Shown piece after piece: positions 61,751 to 64,000 of a DNA stretch of 64,000 bases (the first letter of the stretch is position 1; each line of letters opens with the position of its first letter). Both the position numbers and the translations under genes were made by a program. Source of the DNA: Zymomonas mobilis subsp. pomaceae ATCC 29192 (lineage in GTDB: Bacteria; Pseudomonadota; Alphaproteobacteria; Sphingomonadales; Sphingomonadaceae); NCBI RefSeq assembly GCF_000218875.1, contig NC_015709.1, positions 124,001 to 188,000 of the forward strand, read 5' to 3'. The notes beneath the pieces were generated by a model that did no database searches, was not told the origin of the DNA, and saw only the letters and a program-made list of their open reading frames with translations.

Positions 61751-62722
61751 ATGACTAAGATTCCTGCCCCCTCAGAAAAAACAAGTAGCCAGACTTCTGG
61801 TTCCTCATTTCGTACTAAACCGGATTGGATTCGCGTCCGGTCACCCGGTGGCGTGGCTTTTACGGAAACAAAGGGAGTGATCCGGAAATTAGGTCTATCC
61901 ACGGTTTGTGAAGAGGCCGCTTGTCCCAATATCGGAGAATGTTGGACTAAAAAACAGGCTACTGTTATGATTTTGGGAGAAATTTGTACCCGTGCTTGTG
62001 CTTTTTGTAATGTAAAAACGGGTCTACCTGACAAAGTTGACCCCATGGAGCCAGGACATGTCGCGGATATTGCCGCTGAAATGAAATTGGAACATATTGT
62101 TATTACTTCGGTAGATCGGGATGATCTGGAAGATGGGGGCGCGTCTCAATTTGTAAAAGTAATCGAAGCCGTAAAAGCGCGTACACCAGAAACAACCATC
62201 GAGATATTAACCCCTGATTTTCGGAACAAACCGGAAGCGGCACTGGATGCTATTGTAAAAGCACATCCTGATGTTTTTAATCACAATCTTGAAACGGTTC
62301 CTCGTCTTTACCCCACTATTCGTCCCGGTGCCCGATACTACACTTCATTACGTCTATTAGAGAAGGTTAAGGAACGAGACCCTTCTATTTTTACAAAATC
62401 AGGATTGATGCTGGGTTTGGGTGAAGCGCGTTTAGAAGTCCATCAGGTAATGGATGATATGCGACAAGCCGATATCGATTTTCTTACTTTAGGGCAGTAT
62501 TTACGGCCAACGCCCAATCACGTCGAAGTCAGCGAATTTGTACCCCCTGAGAATTTCAAGGCTTATGCAGCGACTGCACGGGCAAAGGGCTTTTCCATGG
62601 TAGCCGCATCGCCTTTAACCCGCTCCAGCTATTATGCAGGGGCGGATTTTAGGCGTCTTAAAGAAGCTCGAATGAAAAAATTAGCGAATAATGCTGAAAA
62701 AATACAGGGAGAGGCTTTTTAA
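61751..62722 (+). CDS. lipA: Lipoyl synthase
   Basis: Radical-SAM enzyme with both clusters: the auxiliary 4Fe-4S motif '[19 protein letters not shown]' and the SAM cluster '[16 protein letters not shown]' (CxxxCxxC). '[17 protein letters not shown]' and the terminal '[17 protein letters not shown]' with the conserved SSY are also present. It inserts two sulphurs into octanoyl groups on E2 and H proteins. At 323 residues it is complete. Its stop overlaps the next gene by one base. Confidence 0.97.
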   Translation: MTKIPAPSEKTSSQTSGSSFRTKPDWIRVRSPGGVAFTETKGVIRKLGLSTVCEEAACPNIGECWTKKQATVMILGEICTRACAFCNVKTGLPDKVDPMEPGHVADIAAEMKLEHIVITSVDRDDLEDGGASQFVKVIEAVKARTPETTIEILTPDFRNKPEAALDAIVKAHPDVFNHNLETVPRLYPTIRPGARYYTSLRLLEKVKERDPSIFTKSGLMLGLGEARLEVHQVMDDMRQADIDFLTLGQYLRPTPNHVEVSEFVPPENFKAYAATARAKGFSMVAASPLTRSSYYAGADFRRLKEARMKKLANNAEKIQGEAF

Positions 62723-63177
62723 TGCCCCATTATGCAGAATCTAAAATCCTGCCCTACACGCCGGAACAGCTTTTCGATTTGGTTGCAGACGTCAAACAAT
62801 ATCCCGAATTTTTACCATGGATTATAGCCGTTCGTGTGCGTTCCAGTAATGAGAAGTCAATGTTAGCAGATTTAATCGTAGGTTTTAAAGCCTTACGAGA
62901 AAGTTTTACTTCTCATATTATACTGGATTCCCCTCATCATTTAAAAGTTGACTATATAGAAGGTCCCTTATCGCATTTGCATAATGAATGGCATTTTATC
63001 CCCGATCCGTCGGGGGGAACCCGACTGGATTTTATGGTAGATTTCTCTTTTAAATCACGGATATTTGAAGCCATTGCAGGACAATTTTTTGATCGTGCTG
63101 TTCAACGAATGGCTACAGCTTTTGAAGATCGCGCCAATAATCTTTATGGGCAAAAAACTGATCCAGCAGTGTCCTGA
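62722..63177 (+). CDS. RatA/Coq10-type START-domain protein
   Basis: The protein starts 'ESKILPYTPEQLFDLVADVK' followed by QYPEFLPWI, the Coq10/RatA opening, and ends with the amphipathic helix 'FFDRAVQRMATAFEDRANNL'. In mitochondria and alphaproteobacteria Coq10-type proteins bind ubiquinone and help its use. E. coli RatA was described as a ribosome-association toxin. A quinone role seems likelier here (inference). It is coupled to lipA by a one-base overlap. Confidence 0.87.
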   Translation: MPHYAESKILPYTPEQLFDLVADVKQYPEFLPWIIAVRVRSSNEKSMLADLIVGFKALRESFTSHIILDSPHHLKVDYIEGPLSHLHNEWHFIPDPSGGTRLDFMVDFSFKSRIFEAIAGQFFDRAVQRMATAFEDRANNLYGQKTDPAVS

Positions 63178-63183
63178 TCCTAT

Positions 63184-63849
63184 TTAGTGAGAAATAGAAG
63201 CATCAGGCATCAAAAGATTAAGCGCGCTTAAAGCCGCCTGTAAGCGTATTTCTGAACGGCCAAGATTACCAAAAAACTTTTGCTCTGCGACGACTTCATT
63301 AGGGTCAGCATCCCGTCTAGCACGAGCAAAGACGACGGTTCCAACAGGTTTTCTTTCGTCACCCCCAGTAGGTCCGGCAATACCGGTGATAGCGACGGCA
63401 ATGTCTGCATTGCTTTTTTCAACAGCATTGCGGGCCATTGCCCAAGCAACCGCCAGTGAAACTGAACCAAAGGTTTCCAAAACGTCCTGACTGATATTCA
63501 AGAGATCTATTTTTGCTTCATTAGCATAGGTAACAAACCCTGCTTCGAAAACATCAGAAGCACCGGCAACTTCCGTTAAGGCTGCCATGACCAAACCACC
63601 CGTGCAGCTTTCAGCGACAGCTATACGCTGTCCGGCCGCACGATTAGCATCAATGACCAGACTAGCGCGAGTAACCAGTTCAATCGGAAGATTAAAGTGA
63701 TTTTTTTCAGCAGTCTGGTTTTCTTCGATATGCTTAATTTCCTCTTCCATCTTTTCAGAAGCTTCAGAAGAAGGTGTCGGAGATTCTTTATGTGGATCAG
63801 AAGACACAGGAGGGACTGCACCATTGGTCTGATTATCGTCCATAGTCAT
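63184..63849 (-). CDS. pncC: CinA C-terminal-domain protein, probable nicotinamide-nucleotide amidohydrolase
   Basis: The core of about 155 residues has the CinA_C motifs 'RIAVAESCTGGLVMAALTEV' followed by AGASDVF, 'FVTYANEAKIDLL' and 'AVAITGIAGPTGGDERKPVG'. This domain deamidates nicotinamide mononucleotide. The first 60 residues are an acidic, probably disordered extension (SDPHKESPTPSSEASEKMEE) unusual for stand-alone PncC. I chose the ATG at 63849, nine bases after GGAG; the frame is open to an ATG at 63876 that overlaps the upstream gene's stop. Confidence 0.85.
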   Translation of the reverse strand: MTMDDNQTNGAVPPVSSDPHKESPTPSSEASEKMEEEIKHIEENQTAEKNHFNLPIELVTRASLVIDANRAAGQRIAVAESCTGGLVMAALTEVAGASDVFEAGFVTYANEAKIDLLNISQDVLETFGSVSLAVAWAMARNAVEKSNADIAVAITGIAGPTGGDERKPVGTVVFARARRDADPNEVVAEQKFFGNLGRSEIRLQAALSALNLLMPDASISH

Positions 63850-63853
63850 CGAT

Positions 63854-64000
63854 TTAATCTCCAGAACAAATATCAAATGGTAAAATAGGCCCTACTTTGC
63901 CTACTTTTTTTACTAAAGTGAAAGCTAATACAGATATATCACTGATGCGGTTGGCAGATTGATCCGCAATTGAAGGCAATAGACTATTGATAAGCCCACA
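63854..64000 (-). CDS. C-terminal end of an unidentified gene, cut by window edge
   Basis: A frame enters from the right edge and runs 48 codons to a TAA at 63854-63856. The last residues include 'SANRISDISVLAFTLVKKVG' and end GPILPFDICSGD. It is followed after four bases by the pncC start, so the two are probably cotranscribed. I do not recognise the protein. It has no membrane helix in the visible part. Confidence 0.5.
   Translation of the reverse strand, partial: CGLINSLLPSIADQSANRISDISVLAFTLVKKVGKVGPILPFDICSGD

Overview
The window is a stretch of chromosome from an alphaproteobacterium of the sphingomonad group. The AT-leaning composition, the gene order and the individual proteins fit Zymomonas mobilis best. 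This is a judgement from recognised gene content (ilvBNC-trxB, a membrane-anchored tri-haem peroxidase, tsf-pyrH-frr-uppS-cdsA-dxr-rseP-bamA-skp-fabZ without lpxD); no database search was possible. I see no insertion sequences, prophage, CRISPR or rRNA operon. It is mostly core genome.

Layout. 1-2.1 kb: ubiE-ubiB (ubiquinone) and a tRNA-Gly on the minus strand. 2.2-11.6 kb: mutM, a lytic transglycosylase overlapping a uracil-DNA-glycosylase-like gene, ETF-ubiquinone oxidoreductase, a TPR lipid/periplasm-type protein, ispE and an N-formylglutamate amidohydrolase behind an extremely AT-rich spacer. 11.6-12.2 kb: an intergenic stretch with a 42-codon remnant of a dihydroxy-acid dehydratase gene. 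12.2-24 kb: nnr, an RNA methyltransferase, hisI, then a tightly overlapped set: response regulator, histidine kinase, tamA, tamB. 24-30 kb: lone astB, nagZ, an ABM-domain protein, a GlcNAc-kinase-like gene and a CocE-type hydrolase. 30-36.9 kb: recA with a LexA box, comF-like gene, phoB-phoU with an upstream PHO box, phoR, psd-pssA.

36.9-37.66 kb is the most unusual part. A small single-pass membrane protein gene points left and rpsB points right, and the spacer carries two perfect GTTC-N7-GTTC LexA boxes. One of them sits in a promoter closely resembling that of recA. The membrane-protein gene is frameshifted at its start by a 20-bp tandem duplication; removing one copy restores an ATG with a Shine-Dalgarno sequence. 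A 25-residue hydrophobic reading frame follows the other box. This looks like a DNA-damage-induced small-membrane-protein locus, by analogy with SidA-type division inhibitors, but that role is inference.

37.6-50.3 kb: translation and envelope biogenesis (rpsB, tsf, pyrH, frr, uppS, cdsA, dxr, rseP, bamA, skp, fabZ, rpmE, VanZ-like). BamA carries seven exact-length 36-residue repeats plus a partial eighth between signal peptide and POTRA domains. 50.3-57 kb: trxB, ilvBNC operon, miaA and serB (head-to-head with overlapping starts). 57-64 kb: tri-haem peroxidase, pmbA, an EamA transporter, beta-carbonic anhydrase, lipA, a RatA/Coq10-type protein, a CinA C-terminal-domain protein, and the end of an unidentified gene.
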